Part shown: one piece after another, positions 20,223 through 29,666 of the stretch
Layout of the letters: every line of letters begins with the position of its first letter
Numbering within the stretch: the first letter of the stretch is position 1
Source: Daejeonella sp.
Lineage (GTDB): Bacteria > Bacteroidota > Bacteroidia > Sphingobacteriales > Sphingobacteriaceae
Assembly: GCF_030684675.1 (NCBI RefSeq)
Contig: NZ_JAUXXZ010000043.1
Span: forward strand, 1 to 64,000
Reading direction: 5' to 3'
Length of the DNA stretch: 64,000 bases
The notes under the pieces: generated by a model
The model's input: only the letters and a program-made list of their open reading frames with translations
Told to the model about the DNA's origin: nothing
The model's database searches: none
Program-made: the position numbers and the translations under genes

Positions 20223-20489
20223 ATGTTTAAATACCGAATCAATGAAATATTGGCCAATATGCCAATGAAAGACTATCGGAAAACGTTGAAAGTTATACCA
20301 GAGGCCATTGGTGTTTCAGCCAATACTTTTTCCAATTATCGTAATATCAAATGCAATGAAGATAAAGACATACCTCATCAAAAAGTTGTGCTGCTTGAAA
20401 AAATATTTGGGTTAAGTTCAGGCGAACTTGATAATTTCCATCTTGCTTATAAACCAATAAGACAATTACTTGATGAATATCAGATTTGA
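20223..20489 (+). CDS. Small HTH-like protein
   Basis: KVIPEAIGVSANTFSNYRNIK resembles a helix-turn-helix. Confidence 0.5.
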   Translation: MFKYRINEILANMPMKDYRKTLKVIPEAIGVSANTFSNYRNIKCNEDKDIPHQKVVLLEKIFGLSSGELDNFHLAYKPIRQLLDEYQI

Positions 20490-20492
20490 ATA

Positions 20493-21212
20493 ATGAGTGA
20501 AATATCAGAACCGGAAAATTATAATCGCCTGCATCTCCGCTTGCTAGAGATGATTGCACATGATGTCAAAACGCCCATGGATAGTTTGGCCATGCTACTT
20601 TCTGTCTTAAAGGGTAAAAGACTTGATGATGAAGAATACACGGTTTTTTTTGATTCGGTACAGACACATATACAATCTTCGCGAAATTTAATGCAGGATT
20701 TACTGAGTTGGGCTAAAATACGGCTGAATGGACTGGATGACCAGTATGATTTCGTTCTGATGAAAAGGATAAACTCAGACATAATCCAGTCAGTGGAATA
20801 TTTTACCAGTGAAAAAGACATATCAATATTGGATCAAACGGAAGAGGATCTTAAATCATTAATACACGTGAATTTATACCGGTTTATTGTGCGAAACCTG
20901 TTGATCAATGGCATAAAGTACAGCCACAAAAGGCAAAATATACACATTAAAGCGTATCATAATAATGGTAATCTGGAGGTAGCGGTTACTGACAAGGGGA
21001 TAGGGGTTTCCAGTGATAAGCTGGAAGAAATCTTCCGGTTCACCGGCAAGACGGATCCGGGTACTATGAATGAAAAGGGAACAGGCATTGGCCTGATGCT
21101 CTGCTATGAAATCCTGAAACAGTACGGAGGGAAGCTTTGGGCAAGAAGTGCTCTTGGGGCAGGGACGACGTTTTATTTTTCCGTCCCTGATTCAAATGGC
21201 AATAGCTTTTGA
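20493..21212 (+). CDS. Soluble sensor histidine kinase lacking an obvious input domain
   Basis: H-box MIAHDVKTPMDSLAMLL, N-box RNLLINGIKYS, G1 DKGIGV, G2 GTGIGLML. Confidence 0.88.
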   Translation: MSEISEPENYNRLHLRLLEMIAHDVKTPMDSLAMLLSVLKGKRLDDEEYTVFFDSVQTHIQSSRNLMQDLLSWAKIRLNGLDDQYDFVLMKRINSDIIQSVEYFTSEKDISILDQTEEDLKSLIHVNLYRFIVRNLLINGIKYSHKRQNIHIKAYHNNGNLEVAVTDKGIGVSSDKLEEIFRFTGKTDPGTMNEKGTGIGLMLCYEILKQYGGKLWARSALGAGTTFYFSVPDSNGNSF

Positions 21213-21320
21213 TCCAATTCTTAAAACAAAATTTCTAATCGACTTGTGATATTCAATTTATTTTCCTAATATTGCACTCCGATTTTTACGGGCTAAAAAT
21301 CGAATTAAGAGCTTAAAATC

Positions 21321-21668
21321 ATGGATTTAGTAAAATTTGTTGAAGAGCAGGTAGCAGTTAAAAAGCAAGTTCCTGCATTCAAAGCTGGTGATACAGTTAG
21401 TGTTCACTATAAAATTCGCGAAGGAAATAAAGAACGTATCCAGATCTATCAGGGTGTTGTTATCCAGCGTAATAGTGTGGGTGTGAATGAGACTTTTACC
21501 GTGCGTAAAATGTCAAACGGAGTGGGTGTAGAGCGTATCTTCCCTGTTAATTCCCCTAACATTGATAAAATTGACGTAAACAGTCATGGAAAAGTTCGCA
21601 GAGCGAAATTGTTCTACCTACGTGAACTTACCGGTAAGGCTGCTCGTATCAAGTCTAAAAGAGTGTAA
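21321..21668 (+). CDS. rplS: 50S ribosomal protein L19
   Basis: [29 protein letters not shown] and [24 protein letters not shown]. Confidence 0.97.
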   Translation: MDLVKFVEEQVAVKKQVPAFKAGDTVSVHYKIREGNKERIQIYQGVVIQRNSVGVNETFTVRKMSNGVGVERIFPVNSPNIDKIDVNSHGKVRRAKLFYLRELTGKAARIKSKRV

Positions 21669-21686
21669 TTTTTTTATAGGTTTATT

Positions 21687-21717
21687 GCCTCCCGGATTAT
21701 CTCCGGGAGGCTTTTTT
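21687..21717 (+). terminator. Intrinsic terminator of rplS
   Basis: GCCTCCCGGA-TTATC-TCCGGGAGGC followed by TTTTTT. Confidence 0.95.
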
Positions 21718-21841
21718 GTTTGTAAGCCTTTTTAAATGCTATAAAAAAGGAGAATATTAATTATATCCCGCTTTATTCTATTATTTTTAAATGGAACGAG
21801 ATATCAATTTGCTCATTCTCTCATTTGTTAATTTATACACT

Positions 21842-23002
21842 ATGAATACCGAGTTTCTTGAACAAATATTTTTTGGAAACAGCCTCAGAAACTATCTGTA
21901 TTTTTCTGCTATCCTGCTTTTGGGATTATTATTTAAACGGGTTTTCTCAAGATTATTGAACAGAATGATGTTCATGTTATTCAAGAGGATTGAGCCTGAT
22001 ACAGAGCCTAAGGTATTTATTGAAATGCTCTTAAAGCCTGTCGAGTTTCTCATTATTCTTGTTTTTATATATCTGTCTGTCAATCAGTTAGATTATCCAT
22101 TAAATCAGGTAATATTCAGGCGGACAAATCTCATTAATAATGTCCCTACTCTTTATGAGTTAAAAGTGGTACAGGTGGTTGATAAGCTGTTTTTACTACT
22201 TTTTATTATTTCAGCCTTCTGGATCCTGTTAAGAATTATTGATTTTGTTGCTCACGTATTTAAGTATAAGGCCTCATTAACCTTATCCAAATCGGATGAT
22301 CAGATGGTTCCTTTTGTTAAGGAACTTTCGAAGATTGTAACCGTCATCTTTGCTTTTTTTGTGGTACTGGGTTCTGTATTCAACCTCAATGTAGCAACAA
22401 TCATAGCCGGTCTCGGTATTGGAGGTATTGCAGTAGCTCTGGCTGCTCAGGATAGCCTTCAGAATCTTCTTGGATCATTTACCATCTTTGCCGACAAGCC
22501 TTTTCTGGTTGGCGATCTGGTTAGGATCGATAAGTTTGAGGGCACAGTTGAGAAAGTTGGATTCAGAAGTACGGTGATTCGTACTCTGGACAAGACTCTG
22601 GTCATTATTCCCAATAAGAAAATGGTCGACAGTCCATTGGAAAACTTAAGTCTTCGGAATCTCCGGCGAATGAAATTCAATATCGGACTCAGATACGATA
22701 CCTCTGCTGAAGTAATGAGAAAGATTTCGGAAGAGGTGCAAAAAGTTGTAAATGATCATCCGGCAACCAGTGATGATACCTTGGTCACTTTTGATTCGTT
22801 TGGCGATTCCTCTTTGAATATACAGGTACTTTATTTCATTGAAATCGTTGATTACAATGAATATATGCGTATTCGTCAGGATCTAAACTATAAGATCATG
22901 GCAATTGTAGGAGAGAATGGAGCTGATTTTGCATTCCCATCACAGACCGTTTTCCACGAATATGTCGGTGAAAAACCTACTGGTGGAGTGGATATAGTTT
23001 AA
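21842..23002 (+). CDS. Mechanosensitive ion channel family protein (MscS-like); ORF opens at 21791
   Basis: NVATIIAGLGIGGIAVALAAQDSLQNLLGSFTIFADKPFLVGD is the MscS TM3/beta-domain signature. Confidence 0.93.
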   Translation: MNTEFLEQIFFGNSLRNYLYFSAILLLGLLFKRVFSRLLNRMMFMLFKRIEPDTEPKVFIEMLLKPVEFLIILVFIYLSVNQLDYPLNQVIFRRTNLINNVPTLYELKVVQVVDKLFLLLFIISAFWILLRIIDFVAHVFKYKASLTLSKSDDQMVPFVKELSKIVTVIFAFFVVLGSVFNLNVATIIAGLGIGGIAVALAAQDSLQNLLGSFTIFADKPFLVGDLVRIDKFEGTVEKVGFRSTVIRTLDKTLVIIPNKKMVDSPLENLSLRNLRRMKFNIGLRYDTSAEVMRKISEEVQKVVNDHPATSDDTLVTFDSFGDSSLNIQVLYFIEIVDYNEYMRIRQDLNYKIMAIVGENGADFAFPSQTVFHEYVGEKPTGGVDIV

Positions 23003-23003
23003 T

Positions 23004-23454
23004 TTAACCTGAGTTCGATAGAAGGTAGGTAAAATCAATGCGCTTATTATTTCTTTGAGAATGCTCTGGAGCCCAGATAATTTGATTTTGGAAAGCAATG
23101 CCTGTGTAATATAGGATATTTCAGCCCTTTCCTACGGTTAGTTCCGGCATAAAATTACGTTATATCCTTAAAATTACCAATTAGCCGGAAGCTACCTCCT
23201 CCGGCAAGGTTTATTTTACCTGGAGCTGTATTTCATAGGAAAATGTAGCCCGGCAAAAGGACCATATTCCATTTTTAATAAACCTGGGTGGTAGCTGTAG
23301 CATTTTGCAGCTTGATTTTCATGATATCTTTTAAATCTTCTGCAAAAAAAGGCAGAACACTTGACAGGCAAGACCGAAGAAGAACGGAACTTGCTTTTTA
23401 AAACAAGAGAAAATTATTCATTACCCAGCAAGATTTTATATCGAACCCGGGTTA
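23004..23454 (+). mobile_element. ~451-bp non-coding element with inverted terminal repeats, copy 1 (MITE-like candidate)
   Basis: Left end TTAACCTGAGTTCGATA, right end TATCGAACCCGGGTTA; inverted diverged copy at 52580-53041. Confidence 0.75.
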
Positions 23455-23478
23455 TTTTATAAAATTAAGGGAAAAAAA

Positions 23479-23501
23479 AACCGGTCTGAATAAGACCGGT
23501 T
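23479..23501 (-). terminator. Intrinsic terminator of the small Cys-rich gene
   Basis: AACCGGTCT-GAATA-AGACCGGTT with an adjacent A9 tract (U tract on the minus strand). Confidence 0.9.
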
Positions 23502-23518
23502 ATCTATTTTTATTGAAA

Positions 23519-23715
23519 TTAATTCTTTTTTGCAGGTGCTTTGGTATCTTTTTCTTCTGTTTTAGATTTGCAACAGCTCATTTTACAATCCTTACCACAC
23601 ATTTTACTTTCTTTTTTATCTGCCGGTTTTGTGTTTTGTTTTGGCTGGTCCTGAGCGCTTAGAGATAATGTTCCTGCAAGGAATGCGATCGCTAAAAATC
23701 CTGATAAATTTTCAT
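23519..23715 (-). pseudogene. Small secreted Cys-rich protein (65 aa if frame restored), apparent 1-nt frameshift next to the start codon
   Basis: Minus frame reads ...LSGFLAIAFLAGTLSLSAQDQPKQNTKPADKKESKMCGKDCKMSCCKSKTEEKDTKAPAKKN*; the ATG at 23715 is out of frame by one base within ATGAAAATTTATCAGG. Confidence 0.65.
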
Positions 23716-23731
23716 GTTTATATTGGTTAAT

Positions 23732-24409
23732 TTATTTCTTTAAATGAGCCAGAACAGTGATTCCACCTTTTACAACTTCTCCTAATCCCACTTTTATTTC
23801 TGTTCCCAAAGGTAAGAAAACGTCAACCCTTGAGCCAAATTTTATAAAGCCGAATTCCTCTCCCTGTTCTGCCGATTGTCCTTCTTTAGAATAGCAAACA
23901 ATTCTTCTTGCCAGTGCTCCAGCTATTTGACGAAACAAAACGGATACTCCCTGATTGTTTTCAATAACTACCGTTGTACGTTCATTCTCTGTAGATGATT
24001 TAGGATGCCATGCTACCAGAAATTTACCAGGATGGTATTTGAAGTATTTTACGATTCCCGAAATTGGATTTCTGTTAACATGAACATTTATTGGCGACAT
24101 AAATACAGATACCTGGATTCTTCTGTCTTTTAAATATTCGGATTCTTCCGTTTCCTCAATAACCACCACCTTGCCATCTGCTGGGCAAATTACATGACTA
24201 TCATTCTTTAAAACCTCAATATATGGGTTTCTGAAGAACTGAATAATAATAATAAACAAGGCAAAAGAAAGGATGTAAATGATCCAGCGGAACCATACGG
24301 TTTCGGGAAGAAGAAAATTAACAATAGCATTTAAGACGAATATAAATAGAATACAAAGTGCTATTGATGTATAGCCTTCTTTGTGTATGGTCATTTTTTT
24401 ATAGCTCAT
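23732..24409 (-). CDS. psd: Phosphatidylserine decarboxylase family protein
   Basis: VICPADGKVVVIEE, MSPINVHVNRNPISGIV, EFGFIKFGSRVDVFLP. Confidence 0.92.
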   Translation of the reverse strand: MSYKKMTIHKEGYTSIALCILFIFVLNAIVNFLLPETVWFRWIIYILSFALFIIIIQFFRNPYIEVLKNDSHVICPADGKVVVIEETEESEYLKDRRIQVSVFMSPINVHVNRNPISGIVKYFKYHPGKFLVAWHPKSSTENERTTVVIENNQGVSVLFRQIAGALARRIVCYSKEGQSAEQGEEFGFIKFGSRVDVFLPLGTEIKVGLGEVVKGGITVLAHLKK

Positions 24410-24453
24410 TTCGCAGCGAAATTACGATTTTAGATTTAACGAAGATCAGGCAC

Positions 24454-25005
24454 TTATTTAATTTCTGTGCTTGATACTGCTCTGTAAATATCATTGAGGT
24501 TTCTTCCCAATCCATTGTAGTCAAGCCCGAATCCAACCACAAAGTCATCGGGTATTTCAAAACCTACATAACTAATCTCATCAAATTTTGTTTTTAATGA
24601 TTTAGGCTTCATCAGCAGGGTGCAGACATTGATGGAAGCCGGTTTCTCTTTGTAGATCATATCCAGCAGATAACGAAGGGTTTTTCCGCTATCAACAATA
24701 TCTTCAACCAGTATCACATCTCTGTCTTTTACTGACATTTGCAAGCCCATCTCTTCTTTAACTTTTCCTTTGCTTTTATCACCTTTATAAGATGATACTT
24801 TCACGAAAGTAACCTCAGAAGCAATGTTGATCTCTTTCATCAGATCAGCGAGGAAGATGAAGCTCCCATTTAATACGCCAATAAATACCGGTATCCGGTT
24901 TTCAAAATCCACATTTAACTGGATACCCAATAAACGGATTCGCTTTTCGATCTGATCCAATTCCAGCATCAGTTCAAAATTCTTCTCATCAATTTCTATC
25001 CTCAT
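24454..25005 (-). CDS. hpt: Hypoxanthine phosphoribosyltransferase
   Basis: GVLNGSFIFLADL and VILVEDIVDSGKTL (PRPP motif). Confidence 0.93.
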   Translation of the reverse strand: MRIEIDEKNFELMLELDQIEKRIRLLGIQLNVDFENRIPVFIGVLNGSFIFLADLMKEINIASEVTFVKVSSYKGDKSKGKVKEEMGLQMSVKDRDVILVEDIVDSGKTLRYLLDMIYKEKPASINVCTLLMKPKSLKTKFDEISYVGFEIPDDFVVGFGLDYNGLGRNLNDIYRAVSSTEIK

Positions 25006-25032
25006 GGTATAAATTTAGATATAAGGGTTTTA

Positions 25033-27165
25033 TTATTGATTTTTATTTTTTGAATCCCGCTCATTTTTTCGATGCTCCCTTCTTTCTTTCCGGCTTGGAG
25101 TATTTATTACACTTGTGTCTTTGGGTGATATTTTTAACTTATTAAGTTCTCTTACATGGACAGTATCCAGGCGTTTCCTGCCAAAGATCTCCTGCAGAAA
25201 TGTTTCCTTATCCTCTATTTCATCATCAATCAACAGACTATCAACAATAAGCGAGTCTGCGAGTGGTATTCCCGCTCTCAGACTTTCCTTTAATCTGACA
25301 TTCCAGAATCCATAGCCGGTACTATCCGCCGCTGTCATGCCCCGCCTGGCCATTATTCCCCCGATAAAGTTGAAATAAGATGAAAGGCCCGATCTTAAGC
25401 TACCATCTCCTTCAAACCTGTAAAGTCCTGATTTTGGCCTTGGAACAATACTTGCCAGAAAAATACCCTCACCAATGCTGAGTTCTGAAGGGTGCTTATT
25501 AAAATAGTACCTGGATGCTTCCCCAATCCCATAGACATTTCTTCCCCATTCAATCAGGTTGAGATAGGTTTCAAACATCCGCTGCTTAGTTGAAAGCTTG
25601 CCGCTTTCCATAATCCAGACAATAAGGATTTCTTCAATCTTTCTGGCCAGGGTTTTTTGCCGGTTCAGGTAGACATTCTTTGCAAGCTGCATTGAAATCG
25701 TACTTCCCCCTCTTTTGAAAGCCTTTGCTTTAAAATTGGTTATAATGGAACTTCGGATGGAGGCCTCAACAAAACCATTATGACTAAAAAATGAGGGATC
25801 TTCTGCTGTGAGTAAGGCATTCTTTAAATTGGGACTGATCTGATCGATCGGCACAAAATTGGGGTTCTCAGGACCTATAATTATATCACGCATTGGTTTC
25901 CCATACTCATAGGGGGTATAGACGAAAGTACTGTTGATCTTTTGAAGATTTGTTTTACCCCATTTGATAACCTTGAATCCCTCATTTCTTAATCTCGAAT
26001 TAAAAATTACACTGTCCGGATTTTGAGAATCAAGATGAAAATCGAGGTCGTATTGCAGTTTTCCGCTGACCTGAATTCCTTCCAGTGATTCGAAGAGACC
26101 TTTAGGAAAGGAATTCATTAACTCCTGTGCATCAAGCTCTTCTGTATGAAGTTTCAGCTCATAAATTTTTGATGGGCTGAGTGTATATTTTATGAAGGGA
26201 TGTATCTGAATATTTTTGAGATGGATAGTAGAAGTACTGTCAATTGCAACAAAGTTCTTCCCAAACACCATGTCTGCATCAAGAGAGGCATCCGGAACAA
26301 TAATATCATTCCCTGCAATCCTTGAATGGTTGACCAGGAGGTTTTTAACCCTCCAGGAACCGTTAACTTCCAGTTGACTTCCGCTTCGGTTTACTCCTCT
26401 CATCTCGGTCATTGCCGTATCGAAGTTCAGTTTGAGACCGAATTTCTTCTCAAGATAAGGTAGTTCTACTTTTTTATTATCAGCGAAAAGCCTCAAATCC
26501 AGCTGTTTGTCTCCCGGGTCTACGGTTCCTTCCACATGCCAGACTGACTCATTTCCATTGACTAATATGGTTGAATTCACATCTCCGCCATCAATAGTTG
26601 CACTGCGGGTGAATAAACTGACCGAACCAGAATCATCCCTGAATTTGATCTCAAAATCCCTGATATCCATATCATCAGGTATTTTGTATAATAATTGGTT
26701 GATGAGGCTATTGGCTAGTCGGGCCAGATCCAGTTCCGTTTTTTCTTCTGATTCATCCGTTTTTTTCTTCCGGAAAAGGAAATCATAATTACTTAGCGAA
26801 TCTTTTTTTACCAGATTGACTATCCCCCGATCGAGCTTGATTTCCGAAAGCTTAATATCTCCAAAAATTAAAGGAAATAGCTTTACACCTAACCGGAAGT
26901 TTAGAATCCGGGCAAGGCTATCCCGGCCGCGGGGAACTACCGTAATATTCTTAAAACTGACGCTGCTTAAGCCGACGAAACCTGCACTTTCTATTTTAAG
27001 TTCGAGATCGTACTCTTTATCGGCCTTGCTTATCGCCTTTTTGATTGCAGTGCTAAGTAATGCCTCTCGTTTTGTGTATGCAATGGCGCCTCCTATCAAT
27101 ATCAGTCCCAGAAGGCTGATTGATACAATACGGATAATTTTATACTGTTTTTTGGATATCTGCAT
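25033..27165 (-). CDS. Transglycosylase (GT51) protein with long N-terminal AsmA-like region
   Basis: LLTAEDPSFFSHNGF, RGGSTISMQLAKNVYL, KIEEILIVWIMES. Confidence 0.85.
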   Translation of the reverse strand: MQISKKQYKIIRIVSISLLGLILIGGAIAYTKREALLSTAIKKAISKADKEYDLELKIESAGFVGLSSVSFKNITVVPRGRDSLARILNFRLGVKLFPLIFGDIKLSEIKLDRGIVNLVKKDSLSNYDFLFRKKKTDESEEKTELDLARLANSLINQLLYKIPDDMDIRDFEIKFRDDSGSVSLFTRSATIDGGDVNSTILVNGNESVWHVEGTVDPGDKQLDLRLFADNKKVELPYLEKKFGLKLNFDTAMTEMRGVNRSGSQLEVNGSWRVKNLLVNHSRIAGNDIIVPDASLDADMVFGKNFVAIDSTSTIHLKNIQIHPFIKYTLSPSKIYELKLHTEELDAQELMNSFPKGLFESLEGIQVSGKLQYDLDFHLDSQNPDSVIFNSRLRNEGFKVIKWGKTNLQKINSTFVYTPYEYGKPMRDIIIGPENPNFVPIDQISPNLKNALLTAEDPSFFSHNGFVEASIRSSIITNFKAKAFKRGGSTISMQLAKNVYLNRQKTLARKIEEILIVWIMESGKLSTKQRMFETYLNLIEWGRNVYGIGEASRYYFNKHPSELSIGEGIFLASIVPRPKSGLYRFEGDGSLRSGLSSYFNFIGGIMARRGMTAADSTGYGFWNVRLKESLRAGIPLADSLIVDSLLIDDEIEDKETFLQEIFGRKRLDTVHVRELNKLKISPKDTSVINTPSRKERREHRKNERDSKNKNQ

Positions 27166-27328
27166 GGGCTGAATTCTCCACTAAATTGAAAGATAAGCTA
27201 TTTAAGTTTGAATCACAGGCCTGACAGGTCAGTTCAAGTAAAATCCTCAAACCTATAGCAATAAGCCTTCCGCTTTTAGTAGATTTGCGATAAACTTAGT
27301 AAAAATATTTTCTCCTTTACATTCAAAA

Positions 27329-28390
27329 ATGATCACACAGGAACAGGTATATAATGCATTGCGTCATGTTGAGGATCCGGATCTTAAAAAAGATCTGGTT
27401 AGTCTGAATATGATCGAAGATTTAAAGATCGACGGAAATAAGCTTAGCTTCTCTGTAGTTCTGACCACGCCGGCCTGCCCAATGAAAGCCATGCTTGAAA
27501 ATGCCTGTAAGAATGCAATCCGGCATTTTGTGAGTAAAGATGTTGAATTGGCTATTAATATGACTTCCAGGGTAACCAGCCGGCCAGACAGAACCCTGGC
27601 CGGTATTAAAAATATCATTGTCGTTGCTTCGGGTAAGGGGGGTGTAGGAAAATCAACAGTAGCAGTCAATCTGGCCCTTGGTCTTGCAAAAAAAGGTGCT
27701 AGTGTAGGACTTATTGATGCAGATATTTATGGGCCCTCTGTTCCGATCATGTTTGGTGTAGAAGACGCCCGTCCGAAGGCATCTCAAAATGCAGCAGGGC
27801 AAACAAGAATTGAACCTATTGAAAAATATGGCATCAAATTATTGTCAATAGGATTCTTTACTGATCCTAACCAGCCTGTGCCCTGGCGCGGACCGATGGT
27901 ATCAACGGCTGTAAAGCAGTTGTTTAATGATGCCGACTGGGGTGAGCTGGATTATCTGGTTGTTGATCTTCCACCGGGTACCGGTGATATTCATATTACC
28001 GTTTCTCAGGGATTCCCGATTACGGGAGCGGTTATTGTTACTACTCCCCAGAATGTGGCACTTGCTGATGCACGCAAGGGCGTTGGAATGTTCCTGATGG
28101 ATTCTATTAAGATTCCTTTGATCGGTGTGGTTGAAAACATGTCCTATTTCACGCCTGCTGAACTACCGGAGAACAAGTACTATATATTTGGAAAGAATGG
28201 TGGAAAGGCACTTGCGGAGCAGTTTGATGCACCATTTTTGGGAGAAATACCTTTGGTAAAGAGTATCAGTGACGCAGGCGATGTTGGAAAACCGGTCATT
28301 CTGGAAGAAGATAATATTCTGGGTCCGGTATTTATGCAGATCGCAGAACGGGTAGCTCAGCAAGTAGCTATTCTGAATGCTGCGAAATAG
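27329..28390 (+). CDS. Mrp/NBP35 family Fe-S carrier ATPase
   Basis: VASGKGGVGKSTVAVNLALGL, DIYGPSVPIMFG, N-terminal DUF59-like domain. Confidence 0.95.
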   Translation: MITQEQVYNALRHVEDPDLKKDLVSLNMIEDLKIDGNKLSFSVVLTTPACPMKAMLENACKNAIRHFVSKDVELAINMTSRVTSRPDRTLAGIKNIIVVASGKGGVGKSTVAVNLALGLAKKGASVGLIDADIYGPSVPIMFGVEDARPKASQNAAGQTRIEPIEKYGIKLLSIGFFTDPNQPVPWRGPMVSTAVKQLFNDADWGELDYLVVDLPPGTGDIHITVSQGFPITGAVIVTTPQNVALADARKGVGMFLMDSIKIPLIGVVENMSYFTPAELPENKYYIFGKNGGKALAEQFDAPFLGEIPLVKSISDAGDVGKPVILEEDNILGPVFMQIAERVAQQVAILNAAK

Positions 28391-28431
28391 CATTTTTTAT
28401 TTTTTTTGTATCTTTATATAAATACTAGATC

Positions 28432-28710
28432 ATGGATTTGTTGAAAAGAGTTGAAATTGCATTGGACACTATCCGACCTTATTTGGAAACAGATGGCGGG
28501 AACGTATCAATTGAGGAAATAACTTCTGAAAATATTGTGCGATTACGTCTTTTAGGTTCATGTGGCTCTTGCCCGATGAGTATTATGACACTTAAGGCAG
28601 GTATTGAGCAGGCAATTAAACGGGCTGTTCCTGAAATTGCAGGTGTTGAAGCAGTGAACCTGACAGACATTGATGATCCTGCTGCTGTTTTACCAGAAAG
28701 ACTACAATGA
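28432..28710 (+). CDS. NifU C-terminal domain protein (Nfu)
   Basis: IRPYLETDGGNVSIEEI and LGSCGSCPMSIMTLKAGIE (CxxC). Confidence 0.94.
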   Translation: MDLLKRVEIALDTIRPYLETDGGNVSIEEITSENIVRLRLLGSCGSCPMSIMTLKAGIEQAIKRAVPEIAGVEAVNLTDIDDPAAVLPERLQ

Positions 28711-28790
28711 TAACAGGTTCCTTTCTGTAAAGATTATATGATTTAACATAATTTAACACCACTGAGGTACGATTTTATTAACTTTGAACG

Positions 28791-29426
28791 ATGCGTTACT
28801 GCTTATTCCTCATTTGCTTACTCTGCAGTCTCTCCGGCTTTTCTCAGGTTAGGGAGAGGAAAATTGTACAGTTTTCCGGGATAATTGTAAACCGTGATAG
28901 TAATACTGTGGTACCATATGTAACCATTACCAATGTTACCGGAAAGGATCAGTACTATTCGGCAAACTATAAAGGATATTTTTCTTTTGTTGCTCACGAA
29001 GGTGATACACTTGCGTTTACCGCTGTTGGTTACAGACGTGAAGCTCTGATTATACCAAATGGTCTGGCGGATAGTAAGTATACCGTACTGATGAAAATGC
29101 AACAGGAATCAATTAATCTTCCTGGTGTAAGGGTTTATCCCTGGGCAAGTACAGATGAATTCAAAAAGGAATTCATGACCATGAAGTTTGCCGATGATGA
29201 TCTCGAAATAGCTAAAAAGAATCTTTCCAAAGAGAGTTTGGCTTCTATGATGGCTACACTTCCCCGTGATGGAGCAGAAATGCAGAGTTTCAATTTTCAG
29301 AATAACCATAACCGACTCGTCAATAAAAATATCAACCAGCGCTTAGCCAATCCATTGCTTAACCCATTTGCCTGGGGTGCTCTTATTCAGCAGATCATGC
29401 AGGGGGATAGGAGTAGGGAGCAGTAA
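28791..29426 (+). CDS. Carboxypeptidase-regulatory-like domain secreted protein
   Basis: Signal peptide; GIIVNRDSNTVVPYVTITNV...GYFSFVAHEGDTLAFTAVGYRRE. Confidence 0.8.
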   Translation: MRYCLFLICLLCSLSGFSQVRERKIVQFSGIIVNRDSNTVVPYVTITNVTGKDQYYSANYKGYFSFVAHEGDTLAFTAVGYRREALIIPNGLADSKYTVLMKMQQESINLPGVRVYPWASTDEFKKEFMTMKFADDDLEIAKKNLSKESLASMMATLPRDGAEMQSFNFQNNHNRLVNKNINQRLANPLLNPFAWGALIQQIMQGDRSREQ

Positions 29427-29666
29427 GTTGTAAGTAATAAGTTATAGGTTGTAAGTTCTAATTGTGCTGGAGATGAGGATTTTGCCTTTTGTCATTGCGA
29501 GGAGGTACGACGAAGCAATCTAATGACTGTAGTACTAATAAATAGTGAGGAGATTGCTTCGTTGCACTCGCAATGACAATGAGGGAGTTACATTCAGGAA
29601 ATGAGGTTTTGAATGAAAAAACGCCTTTAGTCTCAATACTCAATACTCTGTACTCAATACTAAAAC
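29423..29666. repeat. Composite intergenic repeat zone: TAAGTT-type repeats, REP element, CTCAATACT repeats
   Basis: TAAGTTGTAAGTAATAAGTTATAGGTTGTAAGTT (~29423-29458), REP 29491-29577, CTCAATACTCAATACTCTGTACTCAATACT (~29632-29661). Confidence 0.8.
29491..29577. repeat. REP-like palindromic element, second copy
   Basis: GTCATTGCGAGGAGGTACGACGAAGCAATC...GATTGCTTCGTTGCACTCGCAATGAC. Confidence 0.9.

Noticed and set aside
23004-23454. A hidden protein in the intergenic element
   Set aside because: The two copies differ by non-triplet indels and neither has a conserved ORF.
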